A DNA stretch of 64,000 nt. It comes from JAMXLO01 sp963726125. GTDB lineage: Bacteria > Pseudomonadota > Alphaproteobacteria > Acetobacterales > Acetobacteraceae. Positions 16,195-24,784 of this stretch are shown one piece after another (positions within the stretch are counted from its first letter, which is position 1; every line of letters begins with the position of its first letter). The stretch spans positions 248,001 through 312,000 of the forward strand of contig CAVSBG010000020.1 in NCBI GenBank assembly GCA_963726125.1. Direction: 5' to 3'. Below the pieces are notes generated by a model that did not search any database, had not been told where the DNA came from, and saw nothing but the letters and a program-made list of their open reading frames with translations. Made by a program: the position numbers and the translations under genes.

Positions 16195-17553
16195 CTAGCG
16201 CGCCAGGAGGGAAACCGACAGCCGACGTGCCGGGACATGAGTTTCGAACAGCATTGTGAAGGCTCGGGATAATGCGTCAACTTGATCATCCTTGTCGCCG
16301 GACGGGAAGCTGGCCAGTTCGCCCATAAAGGCGTGATTCCAGTCGCCGCGAACTAACGCAAAGTTACGTGCTTCTATTTGCGACGCTACTGGCCAGGCGC
16401 GGGTGAACTTTGAACCAGTTTCTCGTGAGGAGTCGATGCAATATCCGACGAGTTGCCGTGCAAAGGAAGACACCTGATGTATCCCCGCTTGACCAGGATC
16501 CTTCGGTAGACCTATCGTGACAGACAGTCCGTCGAGGTGCGCGGTCTCCACAACCAGTGCCTCGACATCGTGAGGACTGCCTCTCAATCGCACCACATCG
16601 AGCACTATTATTCGGCCCCTCTCATCACGCACTAACTTGACGCCGACGGTCCAATCGGGATCGTTACTCCCCGTCACAACTGAGGCCGCAAGATCCCAGG
16701 CGCGGACTGCCGGCACCGCGGTCTGTATCGGAGCCTTATCCAAAATATCGATGTGCGCCACCTTAAATAGGTTTACCCAGATCGGCCGAGGTGCCTGTTG
16801 AAACAGTGAGAACCACGCCGGCTCGCCTACGGTCCGCCGTCTGCGGCTGAGCGCAGTCTCATCCTCCCACTCGGGCCATAACGCCGCCCCCACCGCGCGC
16901 CCAAGTGGATCATCTTGCTCAGCAACAGCAGGCAGTTGGATTATTTCCCACTCTCCCAGACCCTGCGCTAATAATCGTCCCGCAAGATCGTCTTCGTGCC
17001 ACCGTGTCATGATAAGTATAATGCGGCCCCCGGGTTTCAGGCGCGTCGTTAGGTCGTAACGATACCAGTTCCAAAGCCTTTCCCGAAGCCGCGGACTATC
17101 CGCTTCCGCCTGCGATTTGATTGGATCGTCAATAATGACGAGATCCGCGCGGCGACCGGTCAACGGCCCACGGGTACCCGCGGCAAAATATTGCCCCCTG
17201 CCTGCCACTTGCCAATGATGGGCGGCCTGTTTTGTGAGACGCACTTGACTCCCAAACTTATTCCCGTATTCGCTGACAATGTCGCGGGCTTGCCGGCCAA
17301 AGTCCTCCGCCAGGCTGGCTGTATGAGAGGTCGCAATTATTGAGCTGTTCGGATGCTGTCCAAACCACCAAATCGGGAATAGCAAGCTTGCATAGGTAGT
17401 TTTCGCGGAACCGGGTGGCATCAGAACCATCAGTCGATCGATCACGCCGCTGCTGACGGCGTCGAGGTGCCGCAGTAAAAGGCGATGATGCAATGCCGGA
17501 GCCTGGCCGCTTTGTCCAACGAACCAAGATGCCCAGTCCAAAAGGTCCGTCAC
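16195..17553 (-). CDS. Terminase large subunit
   Basis: This 452-aa protein packages DNA into the head. The ATPase domain shows Walker A MPPGSAKTT at residues about 45-53, a coupling-type ATSHTAS near 74-80 and Walker B DLVIIDD near 137-143. The nuclease domain shows RAWDLAAS near 284 and a late acidic pair KDDQVDALSRAF near 425-435. It starts with GTG at 17553; an in-frame TAA lies just upstream. No small-subunit gene can be seen next to it, which is unusual for a head-DNA packaging module. Confidence 0.92.
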   Translation of the reverse strand: MTDLLDWASWFVGQSGQAPALHHRLLLRHLDAVSSGVIDRLMVLMPPGSAKTTYASLLFPIWWFGQHPNSSIIATSHTASLAEDFGRQARDIVSEYGNKFGSQVRLTKQAAHHWQVAGRGQYFAAGTRGPLTGRRADLVIIDDPIKSQAEADSPRLRERLWNWYRYDLTTRLKPGGRIILIMTRWHEDDLAGRLLAQGLGEWEIIQLPAVAEQDDPLGRAVGAALWPEWEDETALSRRRRTVGEPAWFSLFQQAPRPIWVNLFKVAHIDILDKAPIQTAVPAVRAWDLAASVVTGSNDPDWTVGVKLVRDERGRIIVLDVVRLRGSPHDVEALVVETAHLDGLSVTIGLPKDPGQAGIHQVSSFARQLVGYCIDSSRETGSKFTRAWPVASQIEARNFALVRGDWNHAFMGELASFPSGDKDDQVDALSRAFTMLFETHVPARRLSVSLLAR

Positions 17554-17791
17554 AGCGAATTGCTGGAGACCAGGTTACAAGCGACCTTGGCGTCAGTGAG
17601 GGTACTCGAACGCTGGCGCAACCTGCGGGGCCCAATGGAACCGTCGGCCCCGCATTCGATCGGCATGACCAATTGGCTCAACTCTATATATTTCTCACCC
17701 CGTCATCCGGGTCGTCCACACGTTGGGTCGGGAGCGCTTCGCGTTGCTCACATCGCCATTGTATCAAAGTAGATACCAGAAAATGGGGCAC

Positions 17792-18232
17792 ATGGGCAAG
17801 AGAAATCTGATAAAATTCCTATGCCGACAGATCGGTCAGTTTGCAGCGTGTGCACTTCTGGTTCTACCAAGCAGCGGATGCGACACGGATGTCGCCGAAA
17901 GGCTGCAGTCTGGCAAGGTGTTGGCCTTATATGGTCTACAGGGCCGGTGGGTCGGATCGGTCACGCCAGGCGACGCGTCATGTGGTCCTTCCACCCACGG
18001 TGTATTGACAATTGGAGGAGGTGACTTCGGCTTCGATCCCTTCCAAAGCACCACCATAATCCAAGGCACCGTGGGTCGGGATGGGCAACTCGGTGGCACC
18101 TTCATCCGTCAGGATACTCAACATCATCCAATCTCGATTTCCTTCAATGCAGCGGCGGTAGACAGAGAGGCGATAACAGGGGAACTGATTTCGGGAAGAT
18201 GCCATTGGGCCGTCGCACTGCGCCGCGGATAG
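17792..18232 (+). CDS. Small putative lipoprotein
   Basis: This 146-aa protein starts at MGKRNLIKFLCRQIGQFAAC, a basic n-region followed by a hydrophobic stretch (CALLVLPSSG) and a possible lipobox ending at Cys (PSSGC). The mature part is beta-rich: LQGRWVGSVTPGDASCGPSTHGVLTIGGGDFGFDP, ending in GRCHWAVALRRG. Two Met codons lie three and 24 codons upstream of this start in the longer frame; neither has a strong ribosome site. It is coded divergently from the terminase and may be a chromosomal gene or a prophage moron. Its function is unknown. Confidence 0.6.
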   Translation: MGKRNLIKFLCRQIGQFAACALLVLPSSGCDTDVAERLQSGKVLALYGLQGRWVGSVTPGDASCGPSTHGVLTIGGGDFGFDPFQSTTIIQGTVGRDGQLGGTFIRQDTQHHPISISFNAAAVDREAITGELISGRCHWAVALRRG

Positions 18233-18316
18233 CGTATTAACGCCCGATCCCGCACATTTACGATTAACTAACGCTTCGTGGCCTTTCGATAAATTTCGTG
18301 TCGGACGACACTCACA

Positions 18317-18859
18317 ATGAAAGCCTTCGCCGCAGGGCGAGTATCTACTGAATCATTGCGTATTGTCTCGGAGAACGAAATGAACCGCGTGAGCGAAATC
18401 GATCCCAGGTTCGCCAACATTGATAGCGTCATGAACCGAGAGCACGGTGGTGCACGATTGGCTTCGGTGTTGATTATCGACGATGGAGAGCTTCTGTTCG
18501 AGGCGTTTCACAACATCTGCGAATGTTTCGGCGTTTCAGTGCAACGCATGCCGAGCCGTGATGACTTGGGTGCTGCACTAAAGACCTACTGTCCGATGGC
18601 TGTGGTCGCTGAGATGGATGCCACAGGTCAGGACGGATGCCATGTGCTTATGGCTATTGCGCAACACGATAGCGAGCTTCCGGTGCTATTGCTCACCGGT
18701 GAAGATCCCGCATTGATTGGCGCCGTCGACGCTGTGGAGGAGATCTGGCAGCTTGCTTCGGTAACTAAATGGCAACGACTGCTTGGTATTGGCTCAATAG
18801 TCGATTTCCTGTTTCAGGCGGGACGCAAGGCCGGCTGTATGCGCCTCATGTCAGTCTGA
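18317..18859 (+). CDS. Pseudo-receiver protein with Glu at the phospho site
   Basis: This 180-aa protein holds a CheY-like domain from about residue 48 to 165, with no output domain. The acidic pair is intact (VLIIDDGE, D55-D56). The phospho-acceptor slot, 44 residues later, is E99 within PMAVVAEMDATGQDG, where receivers carry LDLxMPGxDG. T127 (LLLTGED) and K151 (SVTKW) occupy the switch Thr and invariant Lys slots. All other hallmarks are thus kept and only Asp is replaced by Glu, as in phospho-mimicking receivers. The start is uncertain; inner Met codons at 22 and 39 are possible. The 3' end overlaps the convergent gene by 46 bases. Confidence 0.7.
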   Translation: MKAFAAGRVSTESLRIVSENEMNRVSEIDPRFANIDSVMNREHGGARLASVLIIDDGELLFEAFHNICECFGVSVQRMPSRDDLGAALKTYCPMAVVAEMDATGQDGCHVLMAIAQHDSELPVLLLTGEDPALIGAVDAVEEIWQLASVTKWQRLLGIGSIVDFLFQAGRKAGCMRLMSV

Positions 18860-19632
18860 GGCCCTTTGAAGGGACAATCATTCTTGCTTCGCTTGCGCGC
18901 GGTCGCAGCATAGGCGCCGAAGCTGCGGTCAGAGTCCGCGTTGGGCACGGCGATTGTAGTGTAATAGTCGTTCCAGTCGTTTGGCTCCAAGCCGCCAATA
19001 CCCGCGACCAGTTCAATCGCGCCAAGGGTCGCATCGGCATAGGCAATGCGTGGCAACGGTTGCACCTGCGCGAGCGGGAAATCGGCTCTCAGCCGCACCG
19101 GTTGATGAGTGCGCGTGAAGCGGATGTTGATAAAGAGTGGGCCAAACCAACGATCGGCCTCGATGATCCCTTCGTACATACTGTAGCCGCCGCCCAAAGG
19201 CAGATTGGCTGGCGCCCGAATGAGAAGGCTCCAATCCTTCGCCGTGCGAGCCATCAAGCCAGTCCATATTTGCATGGTGCCCGGCTCAGGTAGCACAGTC
19301 AGGAACGGCGGAGCGCACGATGTAAGAGCAGCGGGCGCAGCTTCGTCAAAGCGCTCGGCGAACTTCGGATACTGCGCTGCGTCAGCCAGTGGCAGCCAAT
19401 CTTCGCATCCGCTCTCATGCCAAAAAATATCGTATCCGTCCCATAGGAACTGCAGGTCCGCTGCCGGGAACACCCACCAACCAAAGCTCGTGGCGGTCGT
19501 GACCGCCTCGCAGTATCGGTAAGCGCGCACCGGCAACGTACCAGCAGCCGAGCGGTCGGCGCGTTGAGGCAGTCGCGCTGCTTCGATCAAGCGGTAGAAA
19601 CGCACGATCGGAGTGCCAGATCGACCCATCAC
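18814..19632 (-). CDS. DUF6065-like protein
   Basis: This 272-aa protein has a segment rich in aromatic residues (RYCEAVTTATSFGWWVFPAADLQFLWDGYDIFWHES) followed by KDWSLLIRAPANLPL and an EGIIEADRWFGPLFINIRFTRTHQPV segment. That layout (surface with a WDG core, then LLIRAP-x-N and W/F-x-x-PLF-x-N) resembles proteins annotated DUF6065, whose function is unknown. No signal peptide or membrane segment is visible. The C-terminal part runs into Arg/Lys-rich sequence that overlaps the pseudo-receiver gene on the other strand. Confidence 0.5.
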   Translation of the reverse strand: MMGRSGTPIVRFYRLIEAARLPQRADRSAAGTLPVRAYRYCEAVTTATSFGWWVFPAADLQFLWDGYDIFWHESGCEDWLPLADAAQYPKFAERFDEAAPAALTSCAPPFLTVLPEPGTMQIWTGLMARTAKDWSLLIRAPANLPLGGGYSMYEGIIEADRWFGPLFINIRFTRTHQPVRLRADFPLAQVQPLPRIAYADATLGAIELVAGIGGLEPNDWNDYYTTIAVPNADSDRSFGAYAATARKRSKNDCPFKGPQTDMRRIQPALRPA

Positions 19633-19652
19633 GGTGTGTACCTCAACTGATT

Positions 19653-20009
19653 TCAGTTACGCGATGACCAGCCGCACCGCGGCCTGTATGACCAAGCCGC
19701 GGGCGCCGGATTCGCTTGCGTCGGGGAACTATTCGAACTCAGCGGCTCGGCTTGGCGGGCAGAAGCCGCCAACCGCCACCGAAGCGAATTCGCCCAACGT
19801 CCTTCGTGGTAGACCCAATCGTCGCCATAGACGCGTTCATGCTGAAACCCCGTTGCTGAGTACAGTGCCATCCCGGGCGGCGACACGCCTTCATCCTGCA
19901 GACAGGACCACAACCCCGGGTCATGACTGATTGGCCGATGCAATGGAATGCTAGAAGGCAGACAAAGTACGCCCGTTGACGCTCTGCTTATGCCCGCGGG
20001 CTGGCGCAC
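19653..20009 (-). CDS. Doubtful 118-aa gene fragment
   Basis: This frame lies 20 bases upstream of the DUF6065-like gene. Only its centre looks protein-like (GMALYSATGFQHERVYGDDWVYHEGRWANS). The ends are rich in Ser, Pro and Arg and look non-coding, so it may be a remnant of a longer gene broken by frameshifts. No function can be proposed. The flanking 20010-20200 contains no gene I can support. Confidence 0.25.
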   Translation of the reverse strand: MRQPAGISRASTGVLCLPSSIPLHRPISHDPGLWSCLQDEGVSPPGMALYSATGFQHERVYGDDWVYHEGRWANSLRWRLAASARQAEPLSSNSSPTQANPAPAAWSYRPRCGWSSRN

Positions 20010-20200
20010 ATGTCAAGGAAAATTTTCTTAAGATACGAATGACCCGACGCGGGGGCACCTTGGACGCAGCCACAGACGTAGCCAGTCTCCTGTAGCTCGC
20101 CTTGAGCGGCGTACGCCCGCAAGATCTGGGCGACCAGCAAAATTGGAGGCTGGCGCTTCACAACCGTTTCCCCTTATGGTTGTAACCTGGGCATCACACA

Positions 20201-22207
20201 TTGTCGCGAGGTGCAGCCATCGCCGATCCGCGGAACACCCGGTCGAACCACCAACACTACGGGCGTACTGCATCGCCCCTCTTGCGCCTCACACTATTTG
20301 GCCAGATGGAAGCGATAGACGAGGCAGGGCGAAGCGTACTGCCGCGCTCACGCAAGACCAGAGGCGTGTTGGCAATTCTGGCGCTGGCGGCACCCAGGCC
20401 GGTCCTGCGCACCCGTCTCACCGCACTTCTATGGAGCCAGCGAGCCAAGGAACAGGCGCATGCTTCTCTGCGACAATCGGTTCACGAGCTGCAGCGTTGC
20501 CTGGGATTGCCGGCAGGAGCATTGCTCCATGCGGACCGTGCTCACCTGACCCTTCTCGACGACGGCCTATGGGTCGACGTGAGTGCTCTCCTCAGAGCAA
20601 CAGTCAAGCGTGCAGACGACCTCACGCTCTTCCAGTCCACGCTGCTCGACGGGCTGGGCGGCCTCGATTCAGCATTCGACGAGTGGCTTGCCAATCAACA
20701 ACAGCGTGCCACGCAGAGTGCCCGATCAGTCGCGGAAGGCGTCCTGGCCCTGGCCTCCAGCGCACCTGCCCGGATAGAGGCGGCCGAACGACTGCTGACG
20801 ATTGATCGCGCGCACGAAGGCGCTTGGCAGGCTCTGATCAGCGCCCACCTTGATAGCGGTGACCGCGTTACCGCGCGTACTACATTTGAGCGGTGCACGA
20901 TGTCCCTCTCGTACGCCAGTCTGGTTCCATCACGCAAGACCGAAGCTCTACTTGAAAACTATCACGATCTGCGGCCCGCAACGAACATCACAGTGTCTGG
21001 GCACAAAGCGTCCAAAGAGATCCGCTTGGTCGTGCTGCCAACACGCACATTGGATCGCAGCAACTTGGATTGCTTGCTGCCTGGCCTCACCGAGGAGCTA
21101 ATTACTGCCATATCGTGCTTCCGCTGGATCACATGTATTGCAATGAGATCATTTGCTAATGGGCTATCAACCCAATCCCTAGACCGCACACCGCACGAAG
21201 TCGATGCCGACTATCTTCTCGACAGCACGCTTCAACGATCGCGAGATCAGGTGCGGATCCTCGTCCGGCTGGTCGACGTCAGGTCGGGGGGGAATGTCGT
21301 ATGGGCCCGCCGTATCGATCGCGCCGTTGTCGATACGTTGATTTTGCAAGGAGACATCGCGGCCGAGACTGCCGCGCAAATTGATCCGGAACTGCTCCTT
21401 CGCGAAGGTGAACGCCGCCTGGCCAGTGGGGCCCAGGCATCAAGTGGTTATGATCTCACCCTGGGTGCAATACCCGCCATATACCGACTGGAGCCCATCA
21501 GCTTTCATGCCGCTGGCGAAATGCTCGAAGCCGCGATCGCCAAGGAACCCACGAACGCGTCTGCTCATGCTTGGTCGGCATACTGGTACCTGTTGCTGGT
21601 CGGACAGGCATGGGCGAAGGATCCGCCAGCAGCAATATCACGCGCCGGTGAACTGGCGGAGCGGGCTGTGACCCTGGATCCGGGAGATGCCCGCGCTCTT
21701 ACGTTGATCGGCCACGTAAGGGCTTTCCTCCACAAACAGCCGGAGCAGGCGTGCGCCTTGCATGAGAGGGCGCTCGCGCTCAACCCGAACCTGCCGCTGG
21801 CATGGTGCTGCTCCGGACTGGCGCTCAGTTATCTCGGCCATCACGATAACGCCATCGAGCACATCACTCGAGCGCATCATCTCTCACCCTATGATCCTCA
21901 CGCCTTCTTTTTTGACATGGCGCTGGCGATGCCACACTTCCTGCGCCACGACTTCAAAAATGCCCTGATTATTGGCCGCCGCGCAGTCGAACTTAATCCT
22001 GGCTTCACTTCGACCTACAAGGGTTACTTGGCAATTCTCGGTCACCTCGCATACCGCCAGGAGGCCAGCCGCATACTTTCTCGATTACTCGAGCTCGAAC
22101 CTGCCTTTTCAATCCGCGATGCAATCGAACGTTCGCCAATGCAGCGTCAACAGGATTTGGACCTCTATGCCGACGGCCTGCGCCGTGCCGGGTTGCGCGA
22201 AGTTTAG
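20201..22207 (+). CDS. SARP/BTAD-type transcriptional regulator with TPR repeats
   Basis: This 668-aa protein starts with TTG (no ATG lies near the domain start). Residues about 27-105 form an OmpR-like winged helix (LLRLTLFGQMEAIDEAGRSVLPRSRKTRGVLAILALA...ASLRQSVHELQRCL). Residues about 105-250 look like a bacterial transcriptional activator domain. Residues about 270-375 resemble a TolB/FlgO-like domain (IRLVVLPTRTL...ADYLLDSTLQRSRDQVRILVRLVDVRSGGNVVWARRID). Residues about 440-620 hold TPR-type repeats (ALTLIGHVRAFLHKQPEQACALHERALALNPN). Such large regulators act on signals that are usually unknown. The next gene (22235) is convergent, so the target is not obvious from context. Confidence 0.8.
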   Translation: MSRGAAIADPRNTRSNHQHYGRTASPLLRLTLFGQMEAIDEAGRSVLPRSRKTRGVLAILALAAPRPVLRTRLTALLWSQRAKEQAHASLRQSVHELQRCLGLPAGALLHADRAHLTLLDDGLWVDVSALLRATVKRADDLTLFQSTLLDGLGGLDSAFDEWLANQQQRATQSARSVAEGVLALASSAPARIEAAERLLTIDRAHEGAWQALISAHLDSGDRVTARTTFERCTMSLSYASLVPSRKTEALLENYHDLRPATNITVSGHKASKEIRLVVLPTRTLDRSNLDCLLPGLTEELITAISCFRWITCIAMRSFANGLSTQSLDRTPHEVDADYLLDSTLQRSRDQVRILVRLVDVRSGGNVVWARRIDRAVVDTLILQGDIAAETAAQIDPELLLREGERRLASGAQASSGYDLTLGAIPAIYRLEPISFHAAGEMLEAAIAKEPTNASAHAWSAYWYLLLVGQAWAKDPPAAISRAGELAERAVTLDPGDARALTLIGHVRAFLHKQPEQACALHERALALNPNLPLAWCCSGLALSYLGHHDNAIEHITRAHHLSPYDPHAFFFDMALAMPHFLRHDFKNALIIGRRAVELNPGFTSTYKGYLAILGHLAYRQEASRILSRLLELEPAFSIRDAIERSPMQRQQDLDLYADGLRRAGLREV

Positions 22208-22234
22208 CTCATTCTCCGTGCCGATTCGTCCCGC

Positions 22235-22831
22235 CTATTCAATCTGGAAATGCGCCTCGGTCGGCTTGCCAGCCCTCCCATTAATCGGCAAAATATCCTG
22301 AGGACAGGCCGAGAAAGCTACAATGAGGTCCATCTCCGCGCGCAGCCGAATATAACAACCTGGCGTCGATACCGGCGGATCAAATGAAAGCGCTCCCTCC
22401 ATAGTCCACGGTATGTTCATGAACAGATTGAGCGGGCTGGGCGTCTCTGGCGGTGAAAGGCCCAGTGCGGCCATGCCCTGCGCCAGGTTGTCTGTACAAT
22501 TGTCGTGGTATTCCTTGCAACCCAGACCCTCGTAGCGATAGCGATCGCACGCCGCCATCAGCGTATCGTGGACACCACCAGAAGTGTCTTCCAACACGGT
22601 CAGTATAGGCCGCCGATGATTGGTCAGCAGTGCATCTCCGATGCGTGGAATCAGTCGCTGCATTCCAGCACGGCTATGTTCCATCGACATGAACTCAGTC
22701 ATGTCGGAGCGATTGAACGCCCACGTATCTACGACTTGCTCGCCGTGGGTATTGATCACCCGGATGACCTGGCCAGCCGCGACCAGAGCGGCCTTGCCGC
22801 GTCGCGCCGGAATGGTTGTCGTATCGGACAT
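22235..22831 (-). CDS. Urea carboxylase-associated family protein (DUF1989)
   Basis: This 198-aa protein contains TIPARRGKAALVAAGQVIRVINTHGEQVVDTWAFN, then SMEHSRAGMQRLIPRIGDALLTNHRRPIL and CKEYHDNCTDNLAQGMAALGL, the recognisable DUF1989 pattern. The family includes proteins linked with urea carboxylase and amine metabolism; conserved Cys and His residues (for example CKEYHDNC) could bind metal. It is coded just downstream of the TRAP transporter genes on the same strand, so it may work on the same substrate. Confidence 0.85.
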   Translation of the reverse strand: MSDTTTIPARRGKAALVAAGQVIRVINTHGEQVVDTWAFNRSDMTEFMSMEHSRAGMQRLIPRIGDALLTNHRRPILTVLEDTSGGVHDTLMAACDRYRYEGLGCKEYHDNCTDNLAQGMAALGLSPPETPSPLNLFMNIPWTMEGALSFDPPVSTPGCYIRLRAEMDLIVAFSACPQDILPINGRAGKPTEAHFQIE

Positions 22832-22897
22832 AGGCGATCCCCTGTCTCTCCGTCCAATCTGCCACGAACACCATCCCGCGGCTAGGGTCTGATCGCG

Positions 22898-24178
22898 TCA
22901 CGACCCGTACACCATCTGTGGTAACCACAAGGTCAGTGAGGGCACGTAGGTTATGATCCCAAGCACGATCAGCAATATGATCAGGAACGGCAGGATCCCG
23001 CGGATCACCTCGCCGATCGGCGCATCCGATATCGTCGAAAGTACGTAGAGATTCAGCCCAACAGGGGGATGAACAAGTCCTACCTCCATGTTGTGGGTGA
23101 AGATGATCCCAAAGTGCACCGGATCGACACCGAGCGGCAGTAGCACCGGCGCAAGTATCGGCATCACGAGAAGCAGCGTGCTCACCACTTCCAGAAAGCA
23201 GCCGATGATCAGCAATAATACATTGATGGTCAGCAGGAATTCCCAGGTGGCGAAGCCCCGGTGCGCGGCAAAATCAACCAATCGCCCAGGAATACCAGAA
23301 CCCGTCATCCAGTGGCCGAACACCAACGCCGTCGCGATGATCAGCATGATGACGCCGGCGCTGCGCAGCGCTTCCGCGATCACCCCGAGCGTGCGGCTGA
23401 ACGGGAAGCCGCGATAGACACCCACGCTGACAATGAGCGCAGTGACTGCGGCGAGTGCGGCTGATTCGGTAATAGTCATGAAACCGCCGTAAATGCCCAC
23501 CAGCACCACGAATGGCACCGCCATCGCTGGCAGCGCACGCCAGGTGACGCGCAGACGATGTCGCAACGACATGGGCGGCTCGGCTGGAAAGTTCTTGCGG
23601 CGTGCGTAATAGAGCACCCAGAGAAAGAATGCGCCCGCTTGCAGCAGACCGGGCAGGATTCCCGCGAGAAAGAGCCTCGGCACGGATTGCTCGGTAACGA
23701 TGCCGTACAGGATCAGAGCTAGGGATGGTGGAATGACCACGCCGATCGTTCCGGATGCACCCAGAACACCAAGTGCAAAGCCACGCGGGTAGCCACGCTC
23801 GATCATCGCCGGCAACAGGATCGTGCCCATGGCCAGTGCGGTCGCCACCGATGAGCCGGAGATCGCCGCGAACAGCGCGCACGACACGACAGCCACGAGT
23901 CCGAGCGACCCTTTAATTCCGCCGAGCCATGCGGTCGACAGATCAACCAGCGCTTGAGCCACACCGCCCCGCCGCATGAATGCCGCCGCCATGACAAACA
24001 GCGGCAACGCCATCAGCGTCGTCGAATTGAGTTGGTCGATCATGTTCTGCGCCACCCCGACCATCGGTTGGCCAGATACGAAGAACAGAATCGCGGCACA
24101 CGCACCAAGGACCAGGAATATCGGCATGCCCGCAGCCAGCAGCCCGAAGAACATCACCACGAAACCAATGGTCCACAT
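22898..24178 (-). CDS. dctM: TRAP transporter large permease DctM-like
   Basis: This 426-aa integral membrane protein has 12 or so hydrophobic segments and the DctM hallmarks: FGLLAAGMPIFLVLGACAAILFF, ALPLFVMAAAFMRRGGVAQAL, LLPAMIERGYPRGFALGVLGASGTIGVVIPPSLALILYG, and a late FGIIFTHNMEVGLVHPPVGLNLYVLSTI. It forms the ion-coupled transport channel. It lies 18 bases after the small permease gene in a dctP-dctQ-dctM order. The ion and substrate are not stated by the sequence. Confidence 0.93.
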   Translation of the reverse strand: MWTIGFVVMFFGLLAAGMPIFLVLGACAAILFFVSGQPMVGVAQNMIDQLNSTTLMALPLFVMAAAFMRRGGVAQALVDLSTAWLGGIKGSLGLVAVVSCALFAAISGSSVATALAMGTILLPAMIERGYPRGFALGVLGASGTIGVVIPPSLALILYGIVTEQSVPRLFLAGILPGLLQAGAFFLWVLYYARRKNFPAEPPMSLRHRLRVTWRALPAMAVPFVVLVGIYGGFMTITESAALAAVTALIVSVGVYRGFPFSRTLGVIAEALRSAGVIMLIIATALVFGHWMTGSGIPGRLVDFAAHRGFATWEFLLTINVLLLIIGCFLEVVSTLLLVMPILAPVLLPLGVDPVHFGIIFTHNMEVGLVHPPVGLNLYVLSTISDAPIGEVIRGILPFLIILLIVLGIITYVPSLTLWLPQMVYGS

Positions 24179-24196
24179 AAGGATCTGGTCCGGGCG

Positions 24197-24784
24197 CTAC
24201 TCGGTGACCGGCAATGCGAGATCGGGCGGCACTTCATGCGAGATTGCATGACCGACCGTCATGGTCTTGGGATCGAACAAAAATACATAGCGAACCAGCC
24301 GCCCGATATAGCGGATCAACATCAGACCACCGCCAACCGGCAGCGCCAGATAGTAGATCCACATCGGGAACCGCAGATCCGAGGAGCTGGTCTGATCGAG
24401 CAGTAGCGCAGTGCCCACGACTTCCCAGCCGTACCACACCATGCCGAAGCAGAAGACGATCGCGACCAGGCAATTGAAGGTTTCGACCCACCGCTGCGCC
24501 GCGGCCGGCAGCAAACGCAACACGAGATCCGGACGTACATGACCGTCAGTGCCGACAAGATTGCTCGCGACAATCATCACCGCCCACACGGCGACATAGA
24601 CGATAACTTCCTCCGCCCAGGTGATCGAGTTCGCCGGATCGATGTAGCGGCCGAAGACCTGCAGCACGGCGATCACCAGTGCGAAGGCGCCAAGCAGACC
24701 GACAACGATCTGCTCGACCCAATCCCAGGCCGCGATTACGCGCCTGATGGAACTTCGCGCGCCCGGCGGTTCAGGCGCCGACAT
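24197..24784 (-). CDS. dctQ: TRAP transporter small permease DctQ-like
   Basis: This 195-aa protein starts at MSAPEPPGARSSIRRV. It has four hydrophobic stretches (VEQIVVGLLGAFALVIAVLQVFGR, WAEEVIVYVAVWAVMIVASNLVG, WVETFNCLVAIVFCFGMVWYGWEV, IYYLALPVGGGLMLIRYIGRL), as DctQ proteins do. The WAEE motif is typical of the family. It overlaps the dctP stop by 14 bases. The small subunit stabilises or couples the binding protein and DctM. Confidence 0.88.
   Translation of the reverse strand: MSAPEPPGARSSIRRVIAAWDWVEQIVVGLLGAFALVIAVLQVFGRYIDPANSITWAEEVIVYVAVWAVMIVASNLVGTDGHVRPDLVLRLLPAAAQRWVETFNCLVAIVFCFGMVWYGWEVVGTALLLDQTSSSDLRFPMWIYYLALPVGGGLMLIRYIGRLVRYVFLFDPKTMTVGHAISHEVPPDLALPVTE

Larger units (their letters stand above)
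1..17553 (-). mobile_element. Contractile-tailed prophage, structural module
   Basis: About 24 phage genes lie head to tail on the minus strand with few or no gaps, in the order terminase, portal, scaffold, capsid, head completion, sheath, tube, chaperone, tape measure, hub, baseplate, fibre. Sheath plus tube plus gpV/W/J-like baseplate proteins show a contractile tail. Sampled lines run near 55% G+C, against above 60% in the flanking chromosomal genes. The right edge is placed at the terminase start because the next genes are on the other strand and look chromosomal. The left edge lies outside the window, so lysis and lysogeny genes may exist there. No attachment repeat could be identified. 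Confidence 0.9.
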
